From Vicia villosa (lineage: Eukaryota; Streptophyta; Magnoliopsida; Fabales; Fabaceae): DNA of 64,000 nucleotides. Below the pieces are notes generated by a model. That model ran no database searches. It was not told the DNA's origin and saw nothing but the letters and a program-made list of their open reading frames with translations. Of the stretch, positions 52,507-63,465 are shown piece after piece (positions within the stretch are counted from its first letter, which is position 1; each line of letters begins with the position of its first letter). The stretch is taken from contig NC_081181.1 of the NCBI RefSeq assembly GCF_029867415.1, forward strand, positions 73,008,144-73,072,143, written 5' to 3'. The position numbers and the translations under genes were made by a program.

Positions 52507-55500
52507 TCAACTATCTACCCATTACTAGGAAATTGTCCAAACTTACTATTGTGCCCTTTCACTTTTTTTTCCCTCCCTTGCAAAAGGTTAATCATGTAAT
52601 TAACAAATTCAATATTCACCTATGTCAATTGTTTCTTTTTTATTGGTCCATTCTAACAACTTGTCCCAAACACCTTTTTCATTTGTTTCTCTTTCTCCTT
52701 TACTGATATAAACTTTTTCCTTCTCTCTCCATCCGTTCTCTCTCTCTCTCAGGTACAAGAAGAAACCATAGCACCGAATCCTCATTCCCACCCCATTTGA
52801 ATTTTCATCAAACGCTTCTTCTGCGAATAACTTGCTTCAGCAAGTTCACATTTTTTTTTACATTTATGATGAGCACTCATTTTATATGATAACCCTTGGT
52901 CTTCCCAGACAATAGTAATAGTCTTTTCGTCTCATTGTGTGCATTTACGGTGTTTAGCATTTCATGATTTCAACCGCTTCCTTGATGTTGTTGAAAACGA
53001 TTCCTTGAAACATGACCATCTTCACCGGGTAAAAATACACACAACATCATTTTGAACTAGATCCAGCTTCTTCCTTCGTCCAGATCAAGCTTCTCCGAAT
53101 ACTGATTTGTTTGCTATTGTTGTGGCTCTACTACGTCTTACTCGCTTGTGTTTGATTCAGCTTTAGATTTATGATTTTCTAAGTTTTGTGGTTTATTTGA
53201 TTTCTGACTTTTTGTTGTGATTCATTCATTTGGATGCATTTTTTCATATCTGTGAGCTGAAGGTGTAAAGGTGTGCAATTTTATTTATACACGTTCTATT
53301 TTCTAACTTCTTTTGTGATAGTTCTAACTTTTTGTTGTTTATAATGGTTAAATCAAATCGGAAGACTTTGTGTTTCTTCATGTAAAGCTCTTCATTTATG
53401 GACATGGCTTTTGGTTGTTTACCACTATAACTGGTAAACTGTGTGTTAATCGCTTTTTTCTGGTTTGCATACGTGTTTTTCGTTGCATAATACAAGCCAG
53501 TTTTATAGTAGTCCTTGGAAGAGGAAAAGGTATTTACTTCATTTCTAAAAATATTTCATTGATACATGTTTTGTTTCATATGTGTTCTGATTGTTAATTG
53601 TGTATTTCCTTTTCCTCTTTCCTTGGATTTGTTATTGAAATGGTGGTTTTGTTGAATTTGTTGGTTTATTTGTTAATTATATTTGATTGGTTTGTTGTTT
53701 TGAAAATTTAGGGAATAAGAGAGCATCGCCGGATTTTGATGATGAAGATTATGACAATGCAGCTGATGATTTTACAATATTGTAAATGTTTTAAAATCAT
53801 CAAAATTTTGATATTTTGGAAACAATCTTCTGTGTTTTGGTTTTGGTATTTGTGTTTTTCAAGGTGATAATGTTTTGGTATTTGTGTTTTCTTACTGCAA
53901 TCTGTTTATGCATAGTGTCATATGTTGGAAAAAAATTCAGGTCAAGTTGGCTGCTGATGCTATATTGCGAGATGCGGGTGCTGGTTACGACATTCTGGTT
54001 GGCTAAATTATTAAAATTCTCTATATATGTTAAGTCTATAATGTGTCTATTATGGGTAAGGACTATTTTAGCCAGTGTCCTTAATTCCTTTGATTTGAAG
54101 GCTTTTTCTACATGGTCTAACTCATGTTGCTTGATAGCAGATTATTGTTATTCTAAGAAAATTACACCAGGTAGCCCTCACGCAACTCATCTTCTTGCAA
54201 TTAAAGAGGTTTTCACTTATCATTGTTCTTTAGTTAATTACTTTTGTGTGCTAATTCAATTATTTGTATTGTATAGTGATGACAAAAATTGTGCTTAGAA
54301 GTTTTTCTTCTAATCCTTTAACAATGTAGAGACAATTGACAATTGACAGATTAATGTGATATGCATGTATTCTGATATGCATGGTTGTGAATTCATTATC
54401 ATGTTATGGTATCCTTTATGATGTATAAAACACTATAAAGTTCATTAGTGTGATATTCCTATCTCATGCTCTATATTATTGAATATTTGGAAGTAAGGAA
54501 ACAGTGTTAGAGATATACCATGCATTGGTAAAGAGAGTATGACTTAGTATGCCTGTTGTGTTTGTAGTTTTTTAACCAATGACTGTTAGTGCAATTAAAT
54601 TGTATGGTAAATGATAAATTATGATTAGTGAATAGTAATATACTCATAAGATATATGACTTACTTGAAGCTGCTGCTAAACCTTTAGCCATAGACATGTA
54701 TGGCATTCAACAAATTTATAATATTGAGCATCTTTTGTTAAATTAATGTTTTTGTTTCTATTTTGTTTGGACATATAATTGTGAAATAGGGTTTCTATTA
54801 CAAAATATTCTGCCATTGACACTAAAAATGAGAGCATAGCCAAAATTAATTTTAAGTATCGAGCTGACAAAATTGGATATAAAAGTGTAAGATTGGTTTT
54901 AACATGTCTAAAATATAAATTTCTTTGTACTAATTGTTTTCATTGTATAATTAATATTGTATAGTGTATACTGAACACGTCTAATGGTTTTATAATTTCA
55001 AACTGTGTTACCTGGCTGATATTTCTAATCTCCACCCTCCTTTTTTATGAATTCCCCACCTCACAAAAATAACATAGTTTAATTCAAATTCAAAATACAA
55101 ATATAGAATAAATACTAAACACATATATTAATGCGATTTTTCAATTAGCATTTAAATTTTAATAAAATTAATAATTTATTTATTTAACGGGACACTATCA
55201 CTATAATGTATATTTTAATTTAATCAATCATTATCTTAATTTAAGAGACAAAATCCTTATTTTAATTTATCATTATCTTCATAATAATTTATTATCTTAA
55301 TAATAGCTTATTTTTAATTTTTCTTATTTTTAATCGGTCATTATCTTAATTTATCTCACGGGTCATTATCTTAATAATCTTAATGTTGTTGTGTTCTGTA
55401 TCCTCATTATCATGGATCATACATTTTTTTTTGTATTTACGCATATTATTCATATTATTCAAAATATACTACATAAAATAATCGAATACCCGTGCGGCAC

Positions 55501-55517
55501 CACGGGTCTCTTACTAG
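52507..55517 (+). mobile_element. Candidate non-autonomous Helitron
   Basis: The 3' end has a hairpin with 7-bp stems ACCCGTG (55488-55494) and CACGGGT (55501-55507) around a 6-base loop, followed seven bases later by CTAG and a T at 55518, the Helitron 3' signature. The best 5' end is A|TC at 52506-52507 ('tcaactatctacccattact'), a weaker call. There is no Rep/helicase gene. The interior is T-rich with exon-like islands flanked by possible splice sites, for example 'gggaataagagagcatcgcc' at ~53710 (acidic DFDDEDYDNAADD) and a GSPHATHLLAIKE frame at ~54165-54210, possibly captured gene pieces. Neither island could be assigned to a gene. Confidence 0.5.
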
Positions 55518-56007
55518 TAATTTATTAATAATTACAATGGAATTTGTCTGAATTATTTAATGTGCGAGTATGAATTATTTAATGTGCGAGTATATGTTGA
55601 GTGGATTAAACGAGCAAACAATTTTAAAAAATTAGTTAAAAAATAATGTAGTTGAAAATCTTTGGCAAGAACTTATGTTGGACATATTGAGGTTGAGTAG
55701 TATTACAAAACATAACTAATAAAGTGATATATTTGCAGAGTTAACTTAATGTTTCACAAGTGCGCCTATCATATGAAAATAGTCATAAAATAACCAACCA
55801 TGCACTAAAATATGGTGATGCTAGAGATTGAATATCTTTTGTGTAGATTGAATATTTGTTTCATTGTTGAGAATATTTTGTTTGTTGATCCATTTCAAAT
55901 GGTTTGAATAAGTGATGATTTATATAAAAAATCTGATCCATGATCCATGATCCATGTAACAGAATATTCTAAGTCGAAACAAGGCGTTTAGAAGTAGTGT
56001 CCAACAA
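55518..56007. other. Left flank of the duplicated NBS-LRR segment (copy 2)
   Basis: Homologous to 44796-45130. A 22-bp tandem duplication ('gaattatttaatgtgcgagt') lies at ~55550-55593. No intact gene. Confidence 0.65.
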
Positions 56008-56100
56008 AAGTTACAGTTCTTCCTAAATCCATTAGTAAGCTAGTCCACTTAGAAACCTTGGACCTAAGCCAAACTGAAGTGCATGAGTTTTCAAAAAGTT
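56008..56100 (+). pseudogene. NBS-LRR resistance-gene relic (LRR part), copy 2
   Basis: 31 codons are open: VTVLPKSISKLVHLETLDL, then SQTEVHEF and a stop. This is a canonical LRR of CC-NBS-LRR proteins (LPKSIxKLxxLETLDL). It overlaps in position the LRR of copy 1 at 45229-45445, in a duplicated segment. A few degenerate LRR-like codons follow to ~56180. Confidence 0.8.
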
Positions 56101-56109
56101 GACAGTTAT

Positions 56110-56792
56110 GAAAATGCATTATCTGCAACAATACAAGAGCTGAAGCACCTTGATAAAATCTTTCACTTGGACTTCAGCAACTGATGGTTTTAATTGTGTA
56201 AATTATATTACATTGTTCAACAACAACAAGCACGGAATGCAAGGAAACTTACCAAACATCATGTTTCCTCCTAAACACCAGAAGCTGCCAGATACTAATA
56301 AAAGGAAAAGTATCCAACCTTTTCCTATGAATCGCCACCAATGTTTTAAATCACATTTCGTTCGTGTTCCTTGATACAAAACCGCAACTCGACCACATTT
56401 GACCGCGATTCCCAATAATATCAAAGATTGGGACGTGGCCACTATTTAAAACCCTAACCTTAGTGTCATGGAGACATGAAAAAATCACATGGGCCATTCC
56501 TAACTATGGTCTCAAGAGACATAAATATCCCAATCAAAATTGACCCTTTAATAGAAACCCTTTCCCCCCACATTTTTGAACACATGGAAAGAACAAAATT
56601 TTCAATCAATCTCAAACAAACAGTAAGGATTCACATTCACATAAATGACCTAAAGTAAACTTAGAACTTTTTTTATCCCGTTTCATAGATTGGAAAACCG
56701 AGATACAAAAATTCATGGACAATAATAACTCTGACAGAATTGAAAATTAACAAAATCAGTTTATATAATAAAATCAATTGATAACTGAATAT
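56110..56792. other. Spacer upstream of the bromodomain gene terminator
   Basis: At 56350-56450 strings such as 'aaaaccgcaactcgaccac' and 'gaccgcgattccc' look like a small transposon insertion that is missing from copy 1. The flanks 'aatcacatgggccattccta' match 45440-45480. No gene. Confidence 0.5.
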
Positions 56793-56798
56793 TTTATT
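56793..56798 (-). terminator. Polyadenylation signal of the bromodomain gene
   Basis: The minus strand reads AATAAA about 40 bases after the stop codon, followed by T-rich sequence. Confidence 0.6.
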
Positions 56799-56839
56799 AC
56801 AAATGAAGAATAAAGAATCAGAACATGTTGCAGTGATCT

Positions 56840-57649
56840 TTAGTATCTGCTAGTCTTGTGAGCCTTTCTTCTTTTCCTATCCTCAAGTTCCCACTCATCC
56901 TTCAATGACTTCCATTTGAGTTCAAAATTGTAACTGAACTTTTTTGCAATTTGGTAAATATGATTCCTTGGAGGAGACATCAGCATTGCATTTGAGAACA
57001 CAAGCCTCATGTCCCTTGCAAACTCATCTGGTGTTGCATACAACCTCATTTTTCTCTCTATTTCCTTCAAACCTATTGCCTTTGACTTTTTTTCCAAACT
57101 CTTTGACTCCATTGCTGGAGGATCTTTCAAATCCCAACCATCTCTACCCGCCAACATCCTCTTCAAAATCAACCAACATTGCCTCCTCTTAACACACTCC
57201 ATTGGTTTCTTCAACACATATTCTTCATCTTTTGTGACAGAGGTATTTTTTGATGAATCCTTCACTATCAATGAGGTCGTTCTTGAACTTTCTTCAGATT
57301 TTGCTATTTTTGAAACTTGATTCTTGACCATCTCCTTTGTTACAGATGATGTTTTTGATGAATCCTTCGTCAACATGCTTTTTGAGCAAAGTCTTGAACT
57401 TTCTTTCACACCCTTTGGTTGAGACAAAGAGAAAGGTGTTGTTGTTTTGGTCTTATAACATGAATCAACCCAATAGCAGGTTACAGTTGGTTGTTCAGAA
57501 TGTTGAATTTTTCTTCTCTTGTTTTCATCTGTGTCAGAAGAATCTGAATGACGTTTCATAGTACCAGGAGGATAACTAAGTTTAATAATGAGTCTTTTAC
57601 GGGGTTCTGTGTTCGAAAGGTTTGTGTTGGATATGGTTGAGGAAGACAT
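56840..57649 (-). CDS. Divergent single-bromodomain protein (GTE-like), 269 aa
   Basis: An intact single-exon frame. An N-terminal KRLIIKLSYPPGT block (19-30) is typical of plant bromodomain proteins and is followed by a basic NLS-like stretch (ENKRRK, 42-47). A Ser/Lys/Thr linker with repeated KDSSKTSSVTKE-type units covers ~95-142. The bromodomain spans ~155-250, recognisable from DEFARDMRLVFSNAM and FSYNFELKWKSLKDEW. It is odd: the usual PMDL segment and the WPF shelf are not preserved, and at the position of the acetyl-lysine-binding Asn (after NAMxY) it has Ser225 in NAMLMSPP. It may not read acetyl-lysine. It would act in the nucleus. It sits between the LRR relic and repeat Y and is absent from the duplicate segment at 45450-45540. 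It could be a recent retrocopy or a lineage-specific gene. Confidence 0.82.
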   Translation of the reverse strand: MSSSTISNTNLSNTEPRKRLIIKLSYPPGTMKRHSDSSDTDENKRRKIQHSEQPTVTCYWVDSCYKTKTTTPFSLSQPKGVKESSRLCSKSMLTKDSSKTSSVTKEMVKNQVSKIAKSEESSRTTSLIVKDSSKNTSVTKDEEYVLKKPMECVKRRQCWLILKRMLAGRDGWDLKDPPAMESKSLEKKSKAIGLKEIERKMRLYATPDEFARDMRLVFSNAMLMSPPRNHIYQIAKKFSYNFELKWKSLKDEWELEDRKRRKAHKTSRY

Positions 57650-57717
57650 GATGCTGAGACAAAAGTGTTATGTAACTAGTAAGAAGGTTTTATGGAAATC
57701 ATGATTGCAGCGATGAT

Positions 57718-57737
57718 GACATTAATATATATAATAA
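57718..57737 (-). promoter_or_regulatory. TATA box of the bromodomain gene
   Basis: The minus strand reads 'attattatatatattaatg', about 70-85 bases upstream of the ATG at 57649, a plausible TATA region for this gene. Confidence 0.6.
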
Positions 57738-57744
57738 TGCCATT

Positions 57745-58440
57745 AGTAAGAAGATTTTATTAGAATTAATAAAGATTTGATTTGTACTTATATTTAGGGT
57801 TAGATCGTTAATATTTAAAATAACTTTTAAAACTCAATCTTATTTTTATTTTTATTATATTTTGATATTTCATTGTAAATAAGCCACCGAAAAGGAAGGA
57901 AATTTATTTATTTTTAATTAGAAGTTGTTTTAACAAACTTTTCATTTGATTTTTATTATATATTAATATTTCATTGTAAATAAGCCACCGAAAAGGAAGG
58001 AAATTATATTTTAATAATTAGAAGTTGTTTTAACAAACTTTTCATTTGATTTTTTCTTTAAAAATCTCAAAATTTTATAACAAAAAAATGCAATGTTTAA
58101 ATTCTTTGTTTTGAAAATTATAACAAACAACGGCTAAGGTTGTTTAGAAAAAAGGTCTTTAAATATTAATCAATTTTTTTACAACAATAAATAATAAATT
58201 TTATATATCTTTTTGTTTTTGTTTTTTTTTTTGTTTTTGTTTTAAAAAATTATGGATTTAATTGTTCTAAAAATGGGTAAGAAGCCTATCTTTTATCTAT
58301 AAAATTCTAAAAAAAAACTAAACTTAACTTAATTTTAGTTTTTTTTGTTGTTGTTATTTGTCCTCGGAAGATTTTAGTTTTTTTTTTCTTTTGAATTATG
58401 GGCACTTAACTTTTATTATATATTTCACTTTGAAAATTTA
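57745..58440. repeat. Repeat Y, copy 3, left part
   Basis: Colinear with 45550-46150. An internal ~102-bp tandem duplication starts 'attgtaaataagccaccgaa' at ~57870 and again at ~57975. The copy is split by the palindrome-rich element at 58445-60130. Confidence 0.85.
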
Positions 58441-58819
58441 TTTAGCCACCTCCCTATGGGGAGTCACCCCCAGCGAAAATCCCAAAATACCCCTGCTTCG
58501 GAAATGAATTTCCGAAGCGCTTTTTTTTTTTAAAAAATTTCCACAATTCGGAAGTGCATCTCCGAAAACACCTCATGGGGGTGTCTTCGGAGATGAACTT
58601 CCGAAAACACCTCATGGGGGTGAATTCGGAAATGAACTTCCGAATTATGCAGAAACTGTGTTTTTTTTTTTATGTTTTTTCTTAACAGTCTTGTATTTTA
58701 ATTAAAGGAAATCGAAAAATAAAATAAGCGACATATAAACTGAAAATACTAATATGATAAATCCAATCCAAAAACACTGTGCGAAAGATACAATCCGAAA
58801 TCAAAACAAAACAAAACAA

Positions 58820-58918
58820 AACACATCAAACAAAACAAAAACACGTTATTCTGCCCGACGAGCGTTACAAAATACACATCAAACAAAACAAAAACACGTT
58901 ATTCTGCCCGACGAGCGA
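58820..58918. repeat. ~50-bp tandem duplication overlapping the small ORF end
   Basis: The string 'aaaacacgttattctgcccg' with 'acgagcg' occurs twice, at ~58848 and ~58898, with the preceding 'acacatcaaacaaaacaaa' also repeated. The second copy includes the 3' end of the small ORF at 58899-59144. Confidence 0.85.
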
Positions 58919-59144
58919 ACTCCTCCGAATGAAGATACTGATACCAATCCTCATCCCACTCAGTCTTAGAACCATCAGCGTTGATCATGACTCTCACGCC
59001 TGAAGACTGAGCCTGCACGTCCGAGCCATGGACCTCCAGGGGACGAGAAGTAGAACCAGTCAAAACCTTATTCTTCTCCTTCACCTCCTTCACTCTGCGA
59101 GAGCCCGAGGTTGAAGAACCCTTTCTTCCCTTAGCGCCACCCAT
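58899..59144 (-). CDS. Small basic protein of the palindrome-rich element, 81 aa
   Basis: Starting at the ATG at 59144, the frame encodes 81 residues: a basic, Ser-rich N-terminal half (MGGAKGRKGSSTSGSRR) and an acidic/aromatic C-terminus (TEWDEDWYQYLHSEEF). On the minus strand a clear TATA box (TATAAAAG, near plus 59187-59195) lies ~45 bases upstream and the ATG follows 'tacgcagga'. A longer in-frame start at 59300 would lie upstream of the TATA box. The family is not recognised. It may be a real accessory protein of the transposon or a captured gene fragment. Confidence 0.5.
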   Translation of the reverse strand: MGGAKGRKGSSTSGSRRVKEVKEKNKVLTGSTSRPLEVHGSDVQAQSSGVRVMINADGSKTEWDEDWYQYLHSEEFARRAE

Positions 59145-60130
59145 TCCTGCGTAAAAATGAAGAAAGAAAGGTCCATGAGACCTCCTTTTATAAAAGAAGA
59201 AAGGGGATAAAAACGCTTGGGAAACGGACAAGTCATTAAAGAACAAAGATGTTAGAAACCAGCGACACGCCGTCAAAGAAGTCAGAACGCATGCACACAA
59301 ACTTCAAAGAAACAGGCACAATAAACAAAGGCGTTAAAAATAAAGTACTTGCAAATTAAAACGGACACTCCCTACCCTGTCTAGCCGACGCAGTCTGGGT
59401 CTCCCTACCCTGTCCGATACGTGCTGGTTGGTTGCCTGACATGTTCCTGTAAACAATTGAAATCGATTAATATGCGAGACAAAATAAAAAACTAAAAAAT
59501 TTGAACTTCTGATACAATTCGGAAGTTCATTTCCGAAAACTGGGATGGAGGTGTTTTCGGAAATGAATTTCCGAAACACCCCTGCGATGGAGTTTTCTGC
59601 AACTTCCATGGCAGACCCCAAAATCAAACATAAAACCAATTCAAAAAGCTTCTAAACAACCTAAATACTACTAACAACCAGTCCATATATCATTTATGCA
59701 ATTGAAACCATAAATAACATGCATTTGAATTTGAATAATGAATCTAACAAATTTAAAACTTACAAATTGAGTGATTTGTGGGCTTTTGAATATTGTATAG
59801 CAATGTGATTGGAGCCTTGATGCAGCCTTGGAAGTGTGTTTGCACAAATTTTCGCCTTTGCTTGTTTTTGATTTGAGTTAGGGTAAATAAATGGGGGAGG
59901 GGGAGTGTTTTGATAAATCTGCAGAACGCGCAGTATTTCGGAAGTTCACTTCCGAAATGCTGTTTTCGGAAATGAACTTCCGAAATAAGACAATTTTTTC
60001 AAAAAAAAAAGGCGTTTTCGGAGATGCATCTCCGAAAACACATTTTTCTTGCATTTCGGAAATGCATTTTCGAAGTCAGGGGTAGTATGGGGTTTTCACC
60101 ATAGGTGGACTAGAAGGTAGGGAGGTTGGC

Positions 60131-60424
60131 AAAAAAATTTCTTTCACTTTTTGTATTTTTAAATTTTCTAGTTCATAATTTAATTGAATTTTATTTTATT
60201 GCGTATTTTTATTGAAATAATTAACTTAAAATTTAAAACACGACTTTTAATTAAAATTGAATAAATTTAAACTAATAAATATAGCTTATAAGTATTTTCA
60301 CTTGAGATAGCCCTCACCATTCACCAACACTTAAGTTTAAATTTATGTTATGTTATAAAATGTTTAGTATTACCAGATAGCCCTTTAACTTTATATTTCA
60401 CAATTTATATTTTAAAACGTTTTG
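60131..60424. repeat. Repeat Y, copy 3, right part
   Basis: Continues the copy split at 58440. Matches 46150-46400 ('gcgtatttttattgaaataa', 'gtttagtattacc'). Confidence 0.85.
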
Positions 60425-63417
60425 GTTTGGGAAAACAATAAGTCTAGTAAAAACTAGGTGGTCTAAATTCTATATATATTATTCAATGCTATGAAAACAA
60501 ACATAATTTAGGGAGTTCTTGATGAGAAAAACATTTGAAGATTCCCATTTAAAACATAAAAAAAAACATCTCTTAAAAGTTATAAAAAAAAATTATAATA
60601 TTTTAAAAATCTCTTTTAAAATTTGTAGCAGACAAACTTTAAGATCTTTTAGAAAAAAGTCTTTGAATATTGATCAGTCTTTTTACAACAATGAATAATT
60701 TCTTTTTATTTTTTAAAATTTCAAATATTAAATAAATATATTTAAATAACATAATTTAATATTAATTTAAGTGTTATCTAAGATATATGAATTTAAGATT
60801 TATATATTAAGAATTAATCTGAATAAATATACTTTTGTTTAGTGTTTCAATCTATCTAACGTACATCACACTAAATTTTGTTTCTTTTTCCATTTAAATA
60901 TTGAGAGATGAGATAAATTTTACCGTTTTTAACTTTTCAATTTACATTTTACTTTTCTGTCAAAAAAAAAATTTACATTTTACTTTATATATTAAATTTT
61001 GGCTTAAATAGTTTTTTGGTCACTATAAGTTGGCGTGATTTTGATTTTCGTCCATGTATCTTATTTTTCTTGAAAATGATTATTGAATGTTAAAATCCTT
61101 TTGGTTTTAGTCCTAAAGTTAAAATTCGCAGGAAAATCTGCAGGTTTCCTGTGGATTTTCCTACGGAATTTGATTTTAGAGACTAAAACCAAAAAGATTT
61201 TAATCAAATGAAGTGTTGAAAAGGATTGAATGTTGGATTTATGCTCCAAATGCTCCCGTTGATCAAGTTCCTCAGCCTCCTTTGACTTCTTAGCAAGCAT
61301 ATTTAATTTCAAGGGTGTTGTTAACTAGTGCCCTCAGGGCAATGGTTAAGCATTCCAAAAAAAGAAAATATTTTATAGAAAATTTAATATTTCAAAGGCA
61401 TTAAATACACAGATTACCAAGATAAATTTACTATTTTAAGGTCTTAACCATTATCCTGGAGACACTGGTTAGCATTTCCCTAATTTTAATTATTGAGTGC
61501 CTTTAACACCTCTTACTGAAACTCTCCTTCAAACTATACTTGCAAGCACATAACAACAAGATGTGACAAGATGTGGAGTGAGATGACTTTATGAAGGCAC
61601 CCTAGGAAAGAGGTCCATGAGTACATGATCCTAGCTAATTATTTTAATACTGGGCTTGGATTGTGATACGCTAGTGTACGTCAATATCAAAGTCGTAAAA
61701 AGACACATCTGCCTCAGATACCAGAATTCAATTACCGTTTTCTATCGTATCAATGTTTATCTAAGACGATAAAGTATTTAATTATTTTGTGCAAAAATAA
61801 AGTAAAAATAGTGACATTCTTAATAATTAAAAAGATTCCACTAATTTGATTCTTGTTTCCCAACTTCACTCAAACAAGTTATTGTATCAATTATAATAAA
61901 ATCAAATTTTTTTAGAAACTACTAAAACTAGTGGAAATGTCCACTTACATCGGCACATTACCGGGCTCTGAACTCACAATTCATCTGCTTTTCGCAACAC
62001 AATTTATGTGTTTAAAGACCCATTTATAAAAGAAAAGTACCTTAATTGGCTCAAAAACACTTTCATAGTCTCAAAATCAATTGTCTGAATTTCTAAGTTA
62101 GACATCGCTTATACCCTTCCGGTGCCTAAACGACATCTATGTGTTCCTACTTTCGTAGCGAACATTTTACTTTAAAAGAGAAATTACAAAATAAAATAAG
62201 ATTCTCGTTTCAATTTATACTTAAACGAATTTCACGAGGTATGACAATTCTCATGTCTTAGACTCTAAAATGGATTACTCAGACATGGTTAACGATAAAG
62301 CAACGGAGATATAATATGCATATATGATAACAATATTAGTAATACGTGAAATTAGAACCTGAATAATTCAAAAACAAAAATTTGAATTAAAATACTCTGA
62401 AGAGTCTTTAACAATACAATAGTAGCAAAGCTTCAAAAGCAAAATGAAAGAACTTAAAACTAAAAGCTAAATTATAATAAAAGTACTGGTGTCGTTTTCC
62501 GATTCTAGCTTCTTATAGGCCTCAACACATAATTATAGCCATCAATTTCTGTAATTAGCCTTCAAGAGGTTTTACAACAAAAAAAAAACAACTGGAACAT
62601 GAAAGAAAAGATAAAATAGCTGAAAGAAAAAGGAATATGAAGCTTCCGTCTAATGAATTATGACTAGTAATGGCCATCCCGTAAAGGTCTTGGGTTCGAC
62701 TCCTACAACATCATTTTTGGGTTTTATTATTCTACTTATTATAACGGTTGAATTAACAACTGTTGTGATATTATTTTTAAATAATTCTCTATCATATGAT
62801 ACTAGAAACAACAATACATCTATTTTTGAATTAAAGCTTGTATTACATCAATGACACAATTCCATTAGAAACCAAATAAACAACAAAGTTTAGAGAAGAA
62901 ACAACAATACACCCGTTATGTGTAAGAAGAAATATCAAAACTTTCAGAGAAAGGAAAAAGAAATTTGAAAAGACATAGAGATGTAATCATTCAACAACTC
63001 GGGGATTCTAACTTCCAAGAGAAGAAAACGTAGAGAATCAAGGAAGCAATAATGAGCAAACTTGACATACGTGAAATATTTTGGCTTTTAAACTTTCAAA
63101 GTTAAGAGAAAAGGAAGAATTAGATGATCCAATATAGAAGTTGAATTTCTCTATGAACCAAAACACAAAAAGAACTTCATCCAAAGGAATCAGAGAAGAG
63201 GAAGAATCAAAATGAGTAATTTTATTGAAACTTCCAACAATGCTGAGAGAACAAAAACTACTGTGGCAGTAGAGGCCAGAGCTCCTATGCAAAACCCTCC
63301 TCAGGATCAAGAAGAAGTCTATGTTATTGAAAGCTGATGTGGTTGTAGCAAACCTTTGAGACCCAGGAGAGCTCTCAAGAAGAGGAGATCAAGAAGAAGA
63401 AGAGTGAAAAGGAAAGT

Positions 63418-63465
<48 letters not shown>

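Larger units (their letters stand above)
58445..60130. mobile_element. TIR element carrying ten copies of a 20-bp palindrome
   Basis: The left end 'gccacctccctatgg' and the right end, inverted 'gccaacctccctacc', start imperfect terminal inverted repeats of ~70 bp. The palindrome TTCGGAAATGAATTTCCGAA or a close variant occurs at 58497, 58547, 58586, 58625, 59518, 59556, 59937, 59965, 60017 and 60055. The middle has a TATA box and a small open frame. It splits repeat Y, so it is an insertion; the target-site duplication is obscured by A/T runs. The superfamily is not assigned. Confidence 0.8.

Noticed and set aside
53816..54298. 160-codon ORF in the candidate Helitron
   Set aside because: Hydrophobic, T-rich translation typical of intron sequence; it crosses apparent exon/intron borders and shows no domain.
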